From IMG/VR virus record IMGVR_UViG_3300044615_000612, positions 1 through 59,605 of that record: DNA of 59,605 nt; one strand, given 5' to 3'. Below, piece by piece: positions 1 to 7,168 of this stretch (position 1 is the first letter of the stretch; each line of letters opens with the position of its first letter). Source of the stretch: a virus. Position numbers and translations under genes: made by a program. The notes beneath the pieces are model-generated. The model was given only the letters and a program-made list of their open reading frames with translations, made no database searches and was not told the origin of the DNA.

Positions 1-236
1 GCCGCAGCAAGGAAGAGTTCCAGGCAGACGGCAACCGCGGTGATCTGGTGGCCTATGTGCCATGGGACTGTGATCACATTGCCAATGCCCGCCTCATCGC
101 CGCTGCGCCGGAGATGCTGGCTGCCCTACGGGAACTTGTCCACTATGACGAAGGCAGTAGTGAGCAGGGGTCTTACGGATACGAAGTTCTGAGTCGATGC
201 AAGTCAGTCATTGCCAAAGCAGAAGGGAGGGAGTGA
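1..236 (+). CDS. 5'-truncated copy of HTPGPW-family small protein
   Basis: Open from base 3 in frame 3 to the TGA at 234-236, with no start inside the window. It is the C-terminal part of the protein encoded complete at 59155-59487 and carries the same ARLIAAAPEML core and KAEGRE end, with one residue change (S for A near the C-terminus). It is split only because the window was cut here. The family is common in phage accessory regions; its function is unknown. Confidence 0.8.
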   Translation, partial: RSKEEFQADGNRGDLVAYVPWDCDHIANARLIAAAPEMLAALRELVHYDEGSSEQGSYGYEVLSRCKSVIAKAEGRE

Positions 237-354
237 TGGGCATTACCAATCCGTCTGCCGCGTGCGAATTGCACAGTGCGTTGGCTGACATGCTGGAGGA
301 GTATGAATACGACACCGAATGGCATGAGCGGTCCGGGATGAACGCCCGGTCACA
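1..354. repeat. Left copy of terminal direct repeat
   Basis: Bases 1-354 match 59252-59605 in the same orientation with 7 mismatches (positions 128, 204, 212, 254, 322, 330, 344) and no gaps. Six of the seven lie in the right-hand 151 bases. The overlap runs through two genes, so it most likely marks the closing of a circular or circularly permuted assembly. The mismatches point to strain mixture rather than an exact packaged terminal repeat. Confidence 0.9.
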
Positions 355-463
355 ACGCGACATCATTCTGCGGGCGAAGCAGGCTATCGCTCACTTCACT
401 GGAGAGCCAGTGGCGCCGTGCTACTGGGAGGCCGGGGACTACGAAGAACCGGAGGATGCGTGA
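236..463 (+). CDS. Small hypothetical phage protein
   Basis: 75 aa. The ATG at 236 overlaps the previous stop (TGATG) and sits behind GGGAGGGAG, which decides this start over an upstream in-frame one. The protein is acidic, has no recognised domain and ends in EEPEDA. Part of a second, truncated copy begins at 59487 at the other end of the window. It is translationally coupled to its neighbours in the small-gene array. Confidence 0.75.
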   Translation: MGITNPSAACELHSALADMLEEYEYDTEWHERSGMNARSQRDIILRAKQAIAHFTGEPVAPCYWEAGDYEEPEDA

Positions 464-774
464 TGGCACATACACCTGGACCGTGGGAGGTCCACCATTG
501 GGGTGACAACGAGGGCGACATTCACGGCAGCGACGGCAAGGTGGTGTGCGTGATGCGTGACGGTGCCACGCCACAAGAGGAGGACTGGGAGGGCGATGCC
601 CGCCTCATTGCAGCGGCACCGGACCTGCTGCACTGCGTTCTGCTGCTTGACTACGCCTGCCATCACGGTGATCGCAAGTGCCTGGAGGCTGCGGTGGCGA
701 AGGCTAAGACACTCATAGCCGAGGCCGGGCAGAAGACTGCCGAAGAGGAAGAGGACGAAGAGGAGGACGAGTGA
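463..774 (+). CDS. HTPGPW-family small protein (paralogue)
   Basis: 103 aa, TGATG-coupled at 463. It begins MAHTPGPW and contains ARLIAAAPDLL, so it is a paralogue of the protein at 59155-59487; two copies lie about 0.8 kb apart on the circular map. The last ~15 residues are almost all Glu/Asp. The family occurs widely in phages of soil and water bacteria with no assigned function. An acidic, DNA-mimic-like tail is only a speculation. Confidence 0.75.
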   Translation: MAHTPGPWEVHHWGDNEGDIHGSDGKVVCVMRDGATPQEEDWEGDARLIAAAPDLLHCVLLLDYACHHGDRKCLEAAVAKAKTLIAEAGQKTAEEEEDEEEDE

Positions 775-1022
775 TGCCGAACGCAATGCCCTACCACTAC
801 ATCCAACTGTCGATCGTCATGCGTGACTGCGTTGACCCGGTCGATGCCGTGCGTCAACTGGGTCGCCTGATGCCCCACAACCCGGACGAAACGACCAAAC
901 ACATGGAGTCATGGACTGTGGAGCGGATCAGCGGCACGGACTGCGTGGAATATGACCGCACCACCCACTCACGGGAACTGGAACTGGAACAGGTAGTGCA
1001 ACATGCAGAAGGGAGGGAGTGA
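774..1022 (+). CDS. Small hypothetical protein
   Basis: 82 aa, ATG at 774 overlapping the preceding TGA. No domain recognised. It ends HAEGRE, like the protein upstream (KAEGRE), because the 3' sequence encodes the GGGAGGGAG ribosome-binding site of the next gene. Confidence 0.65.
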   Translation: MPNAMPYHYIQLSIVMRDCVDPVDAVRQLGRLMPHNPDETTKHMESWTVERISGTDCVEYDRTTHSRELELEQVVQHAEGRE

Positions 1023-1375
1023 TGAGCCTTGACTGGACTACAAACCGCTGCGATCCGCCTCTGCCCAAGGACGATGAGGACAGGCATGCCAGGGACATGC
1101 TGGTGTGGTCGGCCCTCGCCGTAGACCTGGGGGAGATCACCAAGAAGAACGTGGACGAGTGGGTATGGCGGATGTTCTACCAGCGGAAGACAACCGAGGC
1201 GATCTACATCCCGGACAAGACGACGCCGGCCGAGGTGCGGCGGATGGTGGAGCGGTGGGTGGGGCTGGGCACAAACGTCCTGACCCTGAGCCGCAAGCAG
1301 TGGCTGAAGAAGGTGACCGAGATCATGGCGAATCGCAACACAAGGGAGGTGGCAGATGCGGTACATCATGCATGA
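1022..1375 (+). CDS. Hypothetical protein
   Basis: 117 aa, TGATG-coupled, with GGGAGGGAG just upstream. Mixed charged and Trp-containing sequence without a known motif. Its last 20 bases overlap the next gene, which has its own AGGGAGGT site. Confidence 0.65.
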   Translation: MSLDWTTNRCDPPLPKDDEDRHARDMLVWSALAVDLGEITKKNVDEWVWRMFYQRKTTEAIYIPDKTTPAEVRRMVERWVGLGTNVLTLSRKQWLKKVTEIMANRNTREVADAVHHA

Positions 1376-1625
1376 TGAGGGCTATGACCTGCGGGCAATG
1401 CTGCCGGACTGCCGGGGCAAGACCAAGCTGGAAGTGCGGCTGCTCTCCGGTGAGTTGTCCGCCCTGTTCAGCCTGCCAGAGTCGGTTGCGGTGCGGGCGT
1501 TGGTGCGGGCGTGCGATGTCCAGTTCACCGACTTCGGTGCGGTCATCGATGACGATGCCGTGGCACTGCGGCCTGCCGTGAGATTCCGGAAGGAGATTGT
1601 CAGACGCACTACCTCCAACGTATGA
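1356..1625 (+). CDS. Hypothetical protein, last of first small-gene operon
   Basis: 89 aa. The ATG at 1356 follows AAGGGAGGT. No domain recognised. The gene stops 36 bases before a strong intrinsic terminator, so it closes the rightward transcription unit that begins near 57.9 kb on the circular map. Confidence 0.65.
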   Translation: MRYIMHDEGYDLRAMLPDCRGKTKLEVRLLSGELSALFSLPESVAVRALVRACDVQFTDFGAVIDDDAVALRPAVRFRKEIVRRTTSNV

Positions 1626-1660
1626 TTCCGATACGTGGGAGGTTCGCCTCTCCGTGGTGG

Positions 1661-1705
1661 CCCCTGCCGGGGAAAAATAGCGTAAGTACCCGGCAGGGGT
1701 TTTTT
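1661..1705 (+). terminator. Rho-independent terminator
   Basis: An 11-bp stem (CCCCTGCCGGG at 1661-1671, CCCGGCAGGGG at 1689-1699) is followed directly by six T residues at 1700-1705. It lies 35 bases past the stop at 1625. Confidence 0.9.
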
Positions 1706-1738
1706 CTTGTACACTCCCGCACCTGTACGGAGGTACAC

Positions 1739-2104
1739 ATGCCCTGTGAATGGGGGCATCACGTGTGGATTGACCGGCCGTCATCCATGCGCCCCGGTTG
1801 GATTGCCACCTACTGCCGTGAGTGCAGGAAGTTTTTGGGACGACGGCCGGAGGACATGGGCTGGGCCATGCCGAAGCAACGCGGACCCGGAGGGACTTGG
1901 GCAGATGAAGACCATAGTTCACGTCAACCAGCACAAGATCAGAAGCAACCAGAAGACAGGCGAAAGGCTGCCCGTTCTCACGGTGAAGACCTACTGCTCC
2001 AACCAGTACGCACACCGGGTGAAGATCGACGGCCCTTGCGTGGTGGTGTACAGCCCGGACAGGCCTTTGTCCTGCGGGGCCAGGGTGTGGATCGAAACCG
2101 ATAG
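1739..2104 (+). CDS. Small zinc-ribbon-like protein with out-of-frame 3' overlap
   Basis: The ATG at 1739 follows ACGGAGGT. The first ~40 residues look coding and hold CxxC-type cysteines (C3, then C29 and C32 in YCREC) with Trp and His residues. The second half is basic and low-complexity. It runs 200 bases into the next gene (1905-2123) in another frame, so the native end may lie earlier or a base may be missing. Function unknown. Confidence 0.5.
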   Translation: MPCEWGHHVWIDRPSSMRPGWIATYCRECRKFLGRRPEDMGWAMPKQRGPGGTWADEDHSSRQPAQDQKQPEDRRKAARSHGEDLLLQPVRTPGEDRRPLRGGVQPGQAFVLRGQGVDRNR

Positions 2105-2123
2105 CACTGTGGAGGTGGAGTGA
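1905..2123 (+). CDS. Small hypothetical protein
   Basis: 72 aa, ATG at 1905 behind GGAGGGACTTGGGCAG. Basic N-terminus, beta-rich composition. It is coupled by TGATG to the next gene, which supports this frame over the overlapping upstream one. Confidence 0.65.
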   Translation: MKTIVHVNQHKIRSNQKTGERLPVLTVKTYCSNQYAHRVKIDGPCVVVYSPDRPLSCGARVWIETDSTVEVE

Positions 2124-2335
2124 TGCCACTCTCGGATGATCTTTTAGAAGTGTTTGACGCCTATGAAACGGCCCGGCAACGGCTGACCGAAATTGCACCA
2201 TGCCCCAAGTGCTGCCCTCCACGCCCGCCCGCTGTCCCTGGGGAGTACATCGTCGGTGGTGACATCCGGCTTTGCAGCAAGTGCGGTGGTGAAGGTTTCT
2301 TCATCGACTGGTCAGCCGAGGAGGAGGACGAGTGA
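2123..2335 (+). CDS. DnaJ-type zinc-finger small protein
   Basis: 70 aa. Two cysteine knuckles, CPKCC near residue 29 and CSKCGGEGF near residue 55, resemble the CxxCxGxG zinc-binding repeats of DnaJ. No J-domain or other DnaJ part is present. Such short proteins are frequent in phage accessory operons; the role is unknown. A related CPQCKGSG protein is encoded at 7331-7612. Confidence 0.65.
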   Translation: MPLSDDLLEVFDAYETARQRLTEIAPCPKCCPPRPPAVPGEYIVGGDIRLCSKCGGEGFFIDWSAEEEDE

Positions 2336-2574
2336 TGCGAGCGTTCCCAACTGACGAGTACATGGACGAGCAACGGGTAGGCCAGAACCCGGGCATGGAC
2401 CTGCGTGATTGGTTTGCCGGGCAGATTGCGGCGTCCATTGCTCTGTCCCAATGGCAGACAACTGAATCCAGTTACTACACCAACGACATGATCGCTCAGG
2501 AAGCGTATCTCCTGGCCGATGCGATGGTCCGATGGCGGCGCAAGTCAAGGAGCAAGGCCAATGCCAACGATTGA
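2335..2574 (+). CDS. Hypothetical protein
   Basis: 79 aa, TGATG-coupled at 2335. The core (GMDLRDWFAGQIAASIAL through QEAYLLADAM) matches a short conserved family seen in many phages and prophages, with a basic C-terminal tail. Function unknown. Confidence 0.7.
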   Translation: MRAFPTDEYMDEQRVGQNPGMDLRDWFAGQIAASIALSQWQTTESSYYTNDMIAQEAYLLADAMVRWRRKSRSKANAND

Positions 2575-2752
2575 ACTGACCGACGAGCAGGCCGAGGAGT
2601 TGCGGGCTGTGATTGGCTATGAGTGCGACCGGCTGGATGAAGACATCAAGTTCGCTGAGAGGCTGGGCGGTGCCGACGATCCCAGCGCCATTCAGTATCG
2701 CCATGAGAAGTCTGTCATGTCCGACATCCTTAACCTACTGGAGATTGCGTGA
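2561..2752 (+). CDS. Small helical hypothetical protein
   Basis: 63 aa, highly charged and probably alpha-helical (LTDEQAEELRAVIGY). The ATG at 2561 was chosen because it follows AAGGAGCAAGG; it overlaps the previous gene by 14 bases. Confidence 0.65.
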   Translation: MPTIELTDEQAEELRAVIGYECDRLDEDIKFAERLGGADDPSAIQYRHEKSVMSDILNLLEIA

Positions 2753-2982
2753 TGCCTAAGAAACTAGCAGAGGCTGAGTGCTACATGGGACCGGGCGAGT
2801 ACACCTACCGCATCGAAGAGGTGTACGACAAGCGCATCGGTCAGATGATCTACGAACTCTACAGCACACTGCGGGCATCCGGGGTGTCGTCGCTGCTGGG
2901 TGAGTACAACACCAGGGAAGACGCACGGAATGGCATGCTGCGTTACCGTGAAAGGGACGTTGCCAAAGGGAGGGACCAGTGA
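2752..2982 (+). CDS. Hypothetical protein
   Basis: 76 aa, TGATG-coupled at 2752. No recognised motif. Confidence 0.6.
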   Translation: MPKKLAEAECYMGPGEYTYRIEEVYDKRIGQMIYELYSTLRASGVSSLLGEYNTREDARNGMLRYRERDVAKGRDQ

Positions 2983-3296
2983 ACCGCACATTCATAGTCA
3001 ACACCAATCCCATTGCTCCCATTGCATGCTGGGAGATCAGTCCGTGTGCCAAAACGCCGGACACGGAAGGAGGGTACGCGGTCGAAGCGTTTGAGACCAT
3101 GGCCGAAGCCCGGTCTGCCGTGGACAGGCTGGGTGGCACCACTTTCTGGGGCGTGTACGCACGGCTAAGTGATGACGCTATCGCGGCTGCATTGGGCCCA
3201 CCCGTGATACAGGTGTATCACCTGAAGGACTTCGATAGTTACGATGAGGCTGTTCGGCTTGTCCAGTTATTCAACGGAGTGAACGATGACGACTGA
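2979..3296 (+). CDS. Hypothetical protein (GTG start)
   Basis: 105 aa. The GTG at 2979 overlaps the preceding TGA (GTGA) and follows AAAGGGAGGG. It has alternating hydrophobic strands and a VYHLKDFDSYDEAVRLV segment; no known domain. It overlaps the next ATG at 3286. Confidence 0.6.
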   Translation: MNRTFIVNTNPIAPIACWEISPCAKTPDTEGGYAVEAFETMAEARSAVDRLGGTTFWGVYARLSDDAIAAALGPPVIQVYHLKDFDSYDEAVRLVQLFNGVNDDD

Positions 3297-3675
3297 AACC
3301 AAGGTGATGGGGTTTGGCCTGTGCGATTCGTCTGCGGTGCAGGCCGTGAGTAAGAGGCGTATCGGATCGCTGCCCTACGGCGTAGCCACGGGGTGCTGCG
3401 ATATCGGTGAGGCCAAACTGAAGGATGGCAGGCGTGTGCTGATCACGTGGGGCCGGAACATCACACCGGATGAGCAGTTCTGGTTTGCCCATAACAGCAT
3501 CCACTCCTGCGTCTGGATCGGTGCGGACGACGGTGGCTGTGAGTTGGTTCTGGGTGAGACCTTCGGCAGCAGCCCTTCCGAGGATTGGCTGTGGCTGGGG
3601 ATCCGCCTGGTGCGTGAGGAAGGTGACAACTGGACCCGCGTGGAGGCTACGGATGGCGACCCTGTTTATGACTGA
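3286..3675 (+). CDS. Hypothetical protein
   Basis: 129 aa, with an ATG overlapping the upstream gene by 11 bases behind AACGGAGTG. Rich in Trp, Cys and Gly and probably a beta-fold. No family recognised. Confidence 0.65.
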   Translation: MTTETKVMGFGLCDSSAVQAVSKRRIGSLPYGVATGCCDIGEAKLKDGRRVLITWGRNITPDEQFWFAHNSIHSCVWIGADDGGCELVLGETFGSSPSEDWLWLGIRLVREEGDNWTRVEATDGDPVYD

Positions 3676-3856
3676 CACGGATGTGGAAACCCTGGCCACC
3701 GTACTGAACGCGGAGGTGGCACGGGTGGAAGATCAGCTCACGGAATGGCGGCACTACCACCGCGTCCCGTCTGAGCATGAGGACAACCTGACCCTGTATC
3801 TGCATGACCTGACGCAGCTGCGAAAAACCCTGCCTGTTTTGGAGGACGCTGAGTAG
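3653..3856 (+). CDS. Small helical protein closing the operon
   Basis: 67 aa. The ATG at 3653 sits behind GTGGAGGCT; a second in-frame ATG at 3668 is possible. Coiled-coil-like (VLNAEVARVEDQLTEW). Followed by an inverted repeat and an intrinsic terminator. Confidence 0.6.
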   Translation: MATLFMTDTDVETLATVLNAEVARVEDQLTEWRHYHRVPSEHEDNLTLYLHDLTQLRKTLPVLEDAE

Positions 3857-3875
3857 TCGATTCCAACCTGAACGT

Positions 3876-3899
3876 GGTACTGTACCCCTGTGCAGTACC
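3876..3899. promoter_or_regulatory. Inverted repeat, possible operator
   Basis: GGTACTG at 3876-3882 and CAGTACC at 3893-3899 form a 7-bp inverted repeat with a 10-base spacer. It lies between the last gene of one unit and the terminator in front of the DUF932 gene. An operator or a small RNA hairpin are both possible. Confidence 0.35.
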
Positions 3900-3909
3900 G
3901 TCCACCCGG

Positions 3910-3946
3910 AGCCCGGGCGGCGTGTGCCGTCCGGGCTTTTTCTTTT
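3910..3946 (+). terminator. Rho-independent terminator
   Basis: GCCCGGGCGGC pairs with GCCGTCCGGGC (one G-T pair) around a four-base GTGT loop, followed by TTTTTCTTTT. It separates the small-gene array from the DUF932 unit, so the latter probably has its own promoter or depends on read-through. Confidence 0.9.
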
Positions 3947-3963
3947 CCCTGTAGGAGGTTCCC

Positions 3964-4689
3964 ATGAGTCTCGTAGTTCATGCCGGTGGTCATCATGTCG
4001 GCCGTGATGATCTGGATTCCCATCCGCTGCCCGCTGCCACGCTGACCCATCAGCCCGTGCCGCACTCCCGTGTGGTCGATCTGGTGGAGCAGACGATCCT
4101 GCAATCCGGCCTGCCCATCACCGACAGTTCCTTCGCCCTCGCCAACAAGGGCAACCGCATGTTCGGCGTGCTGACGCTGGCCGGCGGCACGGACTACGCC
4201 ACTGTCATCGGCATCCGCAACAGCCATGACAAGTCGTTCCCCGTGTCGTTCTGCCTGGGTTCCCGTGTGTTCGTCTGTGACAACCTGGCGTTCTCCGCCG
4301 AGGTGGTGGTGCGTACCAAGCACTCCCGGTGGGTGGAGGAGCGGCTGCCCCGCCTTGTCAACGAGGGCGTGGCAACGCTGATCGACAAGCGTGGCCAGCA
4401 GGCCAAGCGGATCGAAGCCTACAAGGCCACGGAGGTACGCGGACTGCCGCACCTGCATGACCTTGTGCTGCGGACGTACCGCTCCGGTGCCATGCCGGCG
4501 GCGGCCATCGCCCCGGTGTTGCGTGAGTACGACAGTCCCCGCCATGAGGAGTTCGCACAGCCCACGCTGTGGAGCTACTTCAACTGCGTGACCGAGATCC
4601 TGAAGGACTACGGCGACCTGACCGGCCGGACGCAGCGGCTGCACGGCGTGGTCGATTCGGAGTGTGCCAGCAGCATGCTGGCGGTCTGA
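3964..4689 (+). CDS. DUF932-family protein
   Basis: 241 aa, ATG behind TAGGAGG. The sequence matches the DUF932 (phage/plasmid-like) pattern: an FGVLTL segment, a central GIRNSHDKSFPVSFCLGSRV block, VCDNLAFSAE, and a C-terminal WSYFNCVTEILKDY helix. Members occur on plasmids and phages, often near replication or recombination genes; no biochemical role is established. A 10-bp hairpin follows the stop at 4702-4727. Confidence 0.85.
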   Translation: MSLVVHAGGHHVGRDDLDSHPLPAATLTHQPVPHSRVVDLVEQTILQSGLPITDSSFALANKGNRMFGVLTLAGGTDYATVIGIRNSHDKSFPVSFCLGSRVFVCDNLAFSAEVVVRTKHSRWVEERLPRLVNEGVATLIDKRGQQAKRIEAYKATEVRGLPHLHDLVLRTYRSGAMPAAAIAPVLREYDSPRHEEFAQPTLWSYFNCVTEILKDYGDLTGRTQRLHGVVDSECASSMLAV

Positions 4690-4701
4690 TGTGTTCTCTG
4701 T

Positions 4702-4727
4702 GGGTGGCGGCAATGGGGCCGCCACCC
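4702..4727 (+). terminator. Hairpin after DUF932 gene
   Basis: GGGTGGCGGC and GCCGCCACCC form a perfect 10-bp stem with a 6-base loop. The following TATTCCCC is a poor U-tract, so it may be an attenuator, an mRNA-stability hairpin or a weak terminator. Confidence 0.5.
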
Positions 4728-4752
4728 TATTCCCCCTGGCAAGGAGTGAGCC

Positions 4753-5019
4753 ATGCTGCGGTTCGACGTTGGTGAGTTCATGGAAGCCTGTCGCATTGCG
4801 TCCGCCGACGGCGGTGGCGTGCAGGCTGTGGCCGATCTGCTGGGCATCAAGCTGTCGTCTGTGTACAGACGGCGGCACCAGCTCAAGAGGAAGGGCATTG
4901 CCACGCCCAAGCTCAGGCGCATTGCCGCTCGTCCCCGGGCGCAGCTGTGTCTGCCGGCCCCGGTCACGGTGGAGTACACTCCGCTGACCTTTACTATCGA
5001 AGTCGGTTGCGGCCAGTGA
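4753..5019 (+). CDS. Small HTH DNA-binding protein
   Basis: 88 aa, ATG behind AAGGAGTG. Residues ~20-45 (GVQAVADLLGIKLSSVYRRR) fit a helix-turn-helix with a basic recognition helix, like small phage regulators. The C-terminal half is basic, then hydrophobic. It lies 63 bases after the DUF932 gene across a hairpin, so it may form part of that unit. Likely a transcriptional regulator. Confidence 0.55.
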   Translation: MLRFDVGEFMEACRIASADGGGVQAVADLLGIKLSSVYRRRHQLKRKGIATPKLRRIAARPRAQLCLPAPVTVEYTPLTFTIEVGCGQ

Positions 5020-5058
5020 GCGGCGTGTTCGGAAGCGTTTTCCCCAAGTGAGGTTCCC

Positions 5059-5394
5059 ATGGAGTTCGATGACATCGATGCCGACACGTGCCAACACCAT
5101 GCTGCGTTGCAGGTGGCGGACGAGTTCCGTGAGCAGTTCCGCACCCTGTATGCGGGCATGTACCGCAGGAATGCGGCCATTGGCGGTGGTCTTTCCAACT
5201 TGGTCATGGCAGGCATGACGGTGGTCTGGTTGGAGTGCGTACACTCCCTCATGGGCTCGCCGGACAGTGAGTCTGCCATCGCCCTACTGCGGGACATGCG
5301 TCCCGACGACCGTGCCGTGGCGAAGGAGATGCGGATGGCAGCCCGTGATTTCCTGCGTCGTTCCCGTTGGCTGCCGAAGCAGAGGGCAACATGA
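5059..5394 (+). CDS. Hypothetical protein
   Basis: 111 aa. Helical, with a hydrophobic centre (GGLSNLVMAGMTVVW) and a basic C-terminus. No family recognised. The last bases overlap the ATG of the next gene (ATGA). Confidence 0.6.
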   Translation: MEFDDIDADTCQHHAALQVADEFREQFRTLYAGMYRRNAAIGGGLSNLVMAGMTVVWLECVHSLMGSPDSESAIALLRDMRPDDRAVAKEMRMAARDFLRRSRWLPKQRAT

Positions 5395-5756
5395 AGAAGT
5401 ACCAGGAATACATCATCGGCAGGTGCATCACGGAGCAGCCACCGGAGTGGGAGTTCAAGGTGTTCTATGTGCAGGTGGAGGAGCGTGACGGCAAGCGTGT
5501 TGTATGCGGCACGCCCATCGACATCACTGCATTGTCAGACGACGCAGCCGTGTCGGTCATTGAGCATGAGGGCTGCGACACAGACCCTTCCACGCTTGCC
5601 GACATCACACCACCGGAGGGCTGGCAACTCATGGCCCAGCATCCGCTGCCTGATGGCTACGTCCCTGAGTCGGCCGAGGTGCGTGATGAGCATCAGCGTC
5701 GGTGCCTGGAGGAGTTTCACACCAAGCACCCGCATTTCAGGAGGGACAATGATTGA
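5391..5756 (+). CDS. Hypothetical protein
   Basis: 121 aa. The ATG at 5391 overlaps the preceding TGA and follows AGAGGGCAAC. No domain recognised. The 3' end carries the AGGAGGGAC site for the tiny gene that follows. Confidence 0.6.
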   Translation: MKKYQEYIIGRCITEQPPEWEFKVFYVQVEERDGKRVVCGTPIDITALSDDAAVSVIEHEGCDTDPSTLADITPPEGWQLMAQHPLPDGYVPESAEVRDEHQRRCLEEFHTKHPHFRRDND

Positions 5757-5817
5757 CTTCCTCATGGGTACGGCAGGAGTTTTCCTGATCTTCTGGGTTG
5801 TGTCGCGGAGGGACTGA
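5749..5817 (+). CDS. 22-aa single-pass membrane peptide
   Basis: A very short ORF with a strong CAGGAGGGACA site. Residues ~5-18 (LMGTAGVFLIFWVV) form one hydrophobic segment ending in SRRD. The start overlaps the upstream gene by 8 bases, and its TGA overlaps the recombinase ATG (TGATG). It may act mainly as a translational coupler or as a small membrane effector. Confidence 0.5.
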   Translation: MIDFLMGTAGVFLIFWVVSRRD

Positions 5818-6590
5818 TGGGCAGGCTCTATGGCTATGTGCGGGTAAGTACCAACGACCAGGACAACTCAGTACAAAACCAGATAGCCCGCATCCAGGAA
5901 CTGGCAGCCAAGGAGGGCTTGCCACTGGAGCATGTCTACGTGGACGAGGACGTGACGGCACGCATCCCGCTGAAGGACCGGCCGCAGGGCAGGATCCTGT
6001 GGGATGTGCTGGATCCTGGTGATGCCATCGCCTTCAACAAGGTGGACCGTGTGTTCCGGTCCGTGGCCGATGCCAGTGCGACCGTTCAGATATGGCAGCA
6101 GCGGGGCATCCGGGCCATCATCATGGATCTAGGCATCGACCTGGCTACCCCCGCCGGCCGGATGTTTTTCCACCAGCTCGCTTCGTTCGCTGAGTTTGAG
6201 CGGGAGATGATTTCCCAGCGGACGAAGGAGTGCCTGCGGTTCCTCTACTCCCGCGGGACGCCTGTGAACCAGCGTCCTTACGGCTGGGTCCGGGACAAGC
6301 CTGGCCGGGGCGCGACGTTCGTCCCTTGCCAGCAGGAGCGGGACCTGGCTTTGCGCGTGGTGAAGTGGCGGGACGAGGGCCTTTCCCTGCGGCAGATTTG
6401 GAATCGCCTTTGGACGCTGCGGATCTGCAAGCCGGGGAAGCGGTGGGCGGAACGCGGGAAGGGGATTCACTACAGCCCTTACGACATCTCCGGTCTGGAG
6501 CTTGCCGCTCGGAAAGGATTCCCAATCGTTGGGCCGCATTCCTTGCTAGCCTCTCGGCGGCTATCGATGCAGACCGAATGTTCAGGTTGA
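5817..6590 (+). CDS. Serine recombinase (resolvase/invertase family)
   Basis: 257 aa. The N-terminal catalytic domain has the YVRVSTxDQ signature with nucleophile Ser11, an FNKVDRVFRS block, and the FAEFEREMISQR helix leading to the E-helix. The C-terminal part (about 150-230) is short, with RGTPVNQRPYGW and SLRQIWNRL segments, so it is not a large serine integrase. The role could be DNA inversion, resolution or element mobility. The last ~446 bases run antisense to the sigma-like gene, so its C-terminus may be altered. Confidence 0.9.
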   Translation: MGRLYGYVRVSTNDQDNSVQNQIARIQELAAKEGLPLEHVYVDEDVTARIPLKDRPQGRILWDVLDPGDAIAFNKVDRVFRSVADASATVQIWQQRGIRAIIMDLGIDLATPAGRMFFHQLASFAEFEREMISQRTKECLRFLYSRGTPVNQRPYGWVRDKPGRGATFVPCQQERDLALRVVKWRDEGLSLRQIWNRLWTLRICKPGKRWAERGKGIHYSPYDISGLELAARKGFPIVGPHSLLASRRLSMQTECSG

Positions 6591-7017
6591 ACTCTTCGGC
6601 CATGTCGATGATGCGGTAGCGATTGACCAGCCGGGCCTGGGCCATGGCCTGATCCTGGATGGGCATGCTGTCGATCGCATCCTGGATGTGGTCGATCGAC
6701 TCCTCCTCGCGGGCGGCCGGGTCTGACATGGCTACCTGCTCGCCGGGAGAGCGTGTCAGCCGGCGGATGGCCTTGAGCTGGGCGTTCAAAATCGCCTGGG
6801 CGAAGTACCGTTTGGGGTACGGCAGCCGGCTGGCATCGTAGGTCCTGGCTGCTCGGCACAGGGCCAGGTAACCCTCGCCCTCTATGTCACCCAGCAACGC
6901 CTGCCTCTGCCACGGTGGTCGGTTGGCGAGGAAGTACTTAGCTGCGGTGACCACCATGTGGTGGTATTCAGTGACGAGCAACTGCTGCTTTTTGGAGAGC
7001 TTTGATCGCCGTCTCAT
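6145..7017 (-). CDS. Sigma-70-like transcription factor
   Basis: 290 aa as open. Residues ~35-95 fit sigma-70 region 2: a DIEGEGYLALCRAARTYD stretch followed by KRYFAQAILNAQLKAIRRL. Residues 145-170 (IIDMAEEFNLNIRSASIAAERL) could be a region 4-like HTH. The last ~140 residues are Ser/Pro/Arg-rich and antisense to the serine recombinase, so the functional protein may end near residue 175. It could direct RNA polymerase to late promoters; this is an inference. Confidence 0.65.
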   Translation of the reverse strand: MRRRSKLSKKQQLLVTEYHHMVVTAAKYFLANRPPWQRQALLGDIEGEGYLALCRAARTYDASRLPYPKRYFAQAILNAQLKAIRRLTRSPGEQVAMSDPAAREEESIDHIQDAIDSMPIQDQAMAQARLVNRYRIIDMAEEFNLNIRSASIAAERLARNAAQRLGILSERQAPDRRCRKGCSESPSRVPPTASPACRSAASKGDSKSAAGKGPRPATSPRAKPGPAPAGKGRTSRPGQACPGPSRKDAGSQASRGSRGTAGTPSSAGKSSPAQTQRTKRAGGKTSGRRG

Positions 7018-7168
7018 GCTGGTCCAGCTTGGCCCGGGTTTCCCGGACCAGCTCTGGCAGGCCCTCCATAGCAGAAGCGATCAACGCCACCTTGGCGTGG
7101 ATGCTCATGGCCCAGGGGACCACGGCAATGAGTATTGTAATGAACGCCAGCAGCTGATCAGTGTGCAT
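6968..7168 (-). CDS. Holin-like membrane protein with coiled coil
   Basis: 66 aa. One N-terminal hydrophobic segment (LLAFITILIAVVPWAMSI) is followed by a charged helix (LVRETRAKLDQHETAIKAL). This shape recalls haemolysin XhlA-type and other single-pass phage lysis accessory proteins. It lies in the protease cassette, overlapping both neighbours. A holin or accessory role is suggested by context only. Confidence 0.5.
   Translation of the reverse strand: MHTDQLLAFITILIAVVPWAMSIHAKVALIASAMEGLPELVRETRAKLDQHETAIKALQKAAVARH

Noticed and set aside
4753-5019. HTH protein as the phage repressor
   Set aside because: The HTH is plausible but nothing ties it to an operator here.
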